From Gammaproteobacteria bacterium (GTDB lineage Bacteria > Pseudomonadota > Gammaproteobacteria > Chromatiales > Sedimenticolaceae), in the NCBI GenBank assembly GCA_020445245.1, contig JAGRHB010000119.1, positions 1-6,243 on the forward strand: 6,243 nucleotides of DNA, given 5' to 3'. The first letter of the stretch is position 1, and the number at the start of each line of letters is the position of its first letter. The notes under the pieces are model-generated. The model saw only the letters and a list, made by a program, of their open reading frames with translations. It did no database searches and had not been told where the DNA came from. The position numbers and the translations under genes were made by a program. This document shows, piece after piece, positions 5,846-6,243 of this stretch.

Positions 5846-6243
5846 TTACTTGGAATACAGTTCAACGATCAATTGTTCGTTGATCTCGGCGGGCAATTCG
5901 ACACGATCAGGCAGACGCTTGAAAGTACCGCTCATGCCCTTGGAATCCACTTCGACCCACTCGGGAAGGCCATACTGCTCGGCCAGACCCAGCGAATTCT
6001 TGATGCGGTCCTGTTTCTTGGCCTTTTCAGACACAGCCACGGTATCTTCCGGACGTACCGTGAAGGACGCGACATTGACCACCTTGCCATTGACCGTGAT
6101 CGACTTATGGCTGACCAGCTGGCGCGCTTCAGCGCGCGTGGAGCCGAAACCCATGCGATACACGACGTTGTCGAGCCGACTTTCCAGCAGCCTCAGCAGG
6201 TTTTCACCGGTAGCGCCTTTCACCCGGGCCGCTTCCTTGTAAT
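5846..6243 (-). CDS. rpsD: 30S ribosomal protein S4 (uS4), C-terminal part (5' end outside window)
   Basis: S4 is a primary 16S rRNA-binding protein that nucleates assembly of the 30S body and acts in translational fidelity. The visible 131 residues correspond to roughly the last two thirds of the E. coli protein (206 residues), starting at [16 protein letters not shown]. The S4 RNA-binding domain is clear: [20 protein letters not shown], then [19 protein letters not shown]. The end, [12 protein letters not shown], is nearly invariant. The reading frame is open to the window edge, so the apparent GTG start at 6223 is internal. In E. coli S4 represses translation of its own operon by binding a pseudoknot ahead of rpsM; that site would lie outside this window. 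rpoA follows after 20 bases. Confidence 0.98.
   Translation of the reverse strand, partial: YKEAARVKGATGENLLRLLESRLDNVVYRMGFGSTRAEARQLVSHKSITVNGKVVNVASFTVRPEDTVAVSEKAKKQDRIKNSLGLAEQYGLPEWVEVDSKGMSGTFKRLPDRVELPAEINEQLIVELYSK

Noticed and set aside
5319..6242. Open frame of 307 codons on the + strand opposite rpoA and rpsD
   Set aside because: It is entirely antisense to two strongly conserved genes. The product has no recognisable domain, and long antisense frames are expected from the codon bias of GC-rich genes.

Overview
The window is GC-rich chromosomal DNA from a gammaproteobacterium. The best evidence is the ribosomal alpha-operon tail rpsD-rpoA-rplQ, whose products read very close to the E. 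coli proteins (for example the alpha C-terminal domain RSANCLKAE and [17 protein letters not shown] motifs), and the nearby 3' end of uvrA, a frequent neighbour of rplQ in this class. Genus and species cannot be fixed from the sequence. An environmental, possibly sulfur-oxidising lineage is only a guess, prompted by the SulP anion transporter.

Layout, left to right. On the + strand: the last 81 codons of uvrA (1-246), then a 152-base gap with a 12-bp palindrome, a possible sigma70 promoter and a strong hairpin, then a complete SulP-family anion transporter with a C-terminal STAS domain (399-2153). All remaining genes are on the - strand. Read in their own direction from the right edge they are rpsD (3' part, 5846-6243), rpoA (4824-5825), rplQ (4408-4782), a textbook intrinsic terminator (4359-4384), a SAM hydrolase of the DUF62/COG1912 family (3587-4318), an exported lamin-tail-domain protein with a C-terminal membrane anchor (2871-3542), and a coiled-coil protein of unknown function (2169-2774). 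The coiled-coil gene converges on sulP with only 15 bases between stop codons.

How the genes relate. rpsD, rpoA and rplQ form one transcription unit for ribosomal proteins and the RNA polymerase alpha subunit, closed by the terminator. The three genes beyond it share a strand and may be transcribed together (44- and 96-base gaps), but their products have no obvious common pathway: SAM cleavage in the cytoplasm, an envelope-anchored adhesion-like domain, and a coiled-coil protein. Together with sulP they look like accessory content lodged between two conserved loci. No CRISPR array, tRNA, rRNA or insertion sequence was recognised, and no stretch over 300 bases lacks a gene.

The most noteworthy items are the arrangement in front of the SAM hydrolase (no Shine-Dalgarno, a -10-like box six bases before the ATG, suggesting a leaderless mRNA), the hairpin at the predicted 5' end of the sulP message, a GNRA-loop hairpin across the rpoA stop codon, and the SAM hydrolase/lamin-tail/coiled-coil cluster itself. 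None is strong evidence for a new system.
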